Assembly (NCBI RefSeq): GCF_010672085.1
Contig: NZ_JAAHHT010000081.1
Coordinates: 1-35,588, forward strand
Direction of reading: 5' to 3'
Source: Okeania sp. SIO3I5
Lineage (GTDB): Bacteria > Cyanobacteriota > Cyanobacteriia > Cyanobacteriales > Microcoleaceae
DNA length: 35,588 nucleotides
How positions within the stretch are numbered: position 1 is the stretch's first letter; each line of letters opens with the position of its first letter. Shown piece by piece: positions 35,479 through 35,588 of the stretch. Position numbers and translations under genes: made by a program. The notes beneath the pieces were generated by a model, which did no database searches, was not told the origin of the DNA, and worked only from the letters and a program-made list of their open reading frames with translations.

Positions 35479-35503
35479 TTGGCCAAGAGTTGAGGTAAGA
35501 ATC

Positions 35504-35588
35504 ATGGGTACTAAACAAGCGTCTATTTTATTAGGTATCTCTCGTCAACGTTTATTAGTTTTACTCGCTCAAGGAAGAGTCAAAGGAG
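35504..35588 (+). CDS. Small helix-turn-helix protein (partial, runs off the end)
   Basis: The visible 28 residues MGTKQASILLGISRQRLLVL and LAQGRVKG form an excisionase/MerR-like helix-turn-helix. I recall short cyanobacterial proteins with the same beginning that continue about 70-80 residues. GAGG stands 8 bases before the ATG, a good ribosome site. A palindrome just upstream suggests autoregulation. The C-terminus and any downstream partner lie outside the window, so a toxin-antitoxin or resolvase association cannot be tested. Confidence 0.7.
   Translation, partial: MGTKQASILLGISRQRLLVLLAQGRVKG

Noticed and set aside
1-35588. tRNA or rRNA genes, riboswitches
   Set aside because: I scanned for T-arm (GGTTCGAATCC-type) and conserved rRNA or riboswitch sequences and saw none; a covariance-model search (tRNAscan-SE, Infernal) was not possible here.

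Overview
The window looks like chromosomal DNA from a large-genome filamentous cyanobacterium, of the Trichodesmium/Okeania/Moorena/Oscillatoria kind. The evidence is the low G+C, scattered HIP1 octamers (GCGATCGC), gene families typical of cyanobacteria (COP23, XisH/XisI, GUN4, pentapeptide-repeat proteins, a short conserved MTIWVNEQ protein) and intergenic DNA crowded with short tandem repeats and MITE-like inverted-repeat elements. A species cannot be named from the sequence alone.

Layout. 1-1680: repeat-filled intergenic DNA. 1681-3927: bifunctional Rel/SpoT (ppGpp). 3932-5212: an 11-copy AT-rich interspersed array. 5347-6726: class 3 aldehyde dehydrogenase, followed at once by a composite 27/21-nt repeat. 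7708-9184: a broken trypsin/coiled-coil/GUN4 lipoprotein gene. 9278-10014: xisH-xisI. 10137-10754: COP23 protein (minus). 11330-11837: brnT-brnA toxin-antitoxin pair. 12000-12664: UPF0175/DUF3368 pair with a nonsense codon in the PIN-like toxin (minus). 13036-14058: D-lactate dehydrogenase type enzyme (minus). 14421-14627: small conserved protein. 14655-14975: probable IS200/IS605 right-end remnant. 15020-17329: glycine-rich beta-helix protein with six near-identical calcium-binding repeats (minus). 17613-18443: sulfotransferase (minus). 18949-21375: phosphoketolase (minus). 22185-22874: NIP-like aquaporin. 23202-25264: small hypothetical genes (minus). 25988-27955: acetyl-CoA synthetase. 28491-30599: pentapeptide-repeat membrane protein. 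31152-31763: DUF6940 protein. 32573-34617: lipoxygenase pseudogene. 34710-35280: decayed TnpB (minus). 35504-end: start of a small HTH regulator gene.

How the genes relate. Phosphoketolase (acetyl-P producer), D-lactate dehydrogenase, acetyl-CoA synthetase and aldehyde dehydrogenase are all central-carbon or fermentation functions, but most genes stand alone, separated by hundreds of bases of repeats, and I see few operons (xisHI, brnTA, UPF0175-DUF3368). Decay is common: a GUN4/trypsin gene, a toxin, a lipoxygenase and TnpB are all broken, while the metabolic genes are intact.

The most unusual content is in the repeats. At least eleven different microsatellite sequences share one period, seven bases. 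Several MITE-like families carry Shine-Dalgarno or start-codon sequences at their ends. A 44-bp small dispersed repeat has inserted cleanly into a dead tnpB, and its core recurs in the loop of an unrelated intergenic hairpin. I found no tRNA, rRNA or CRISPR array.
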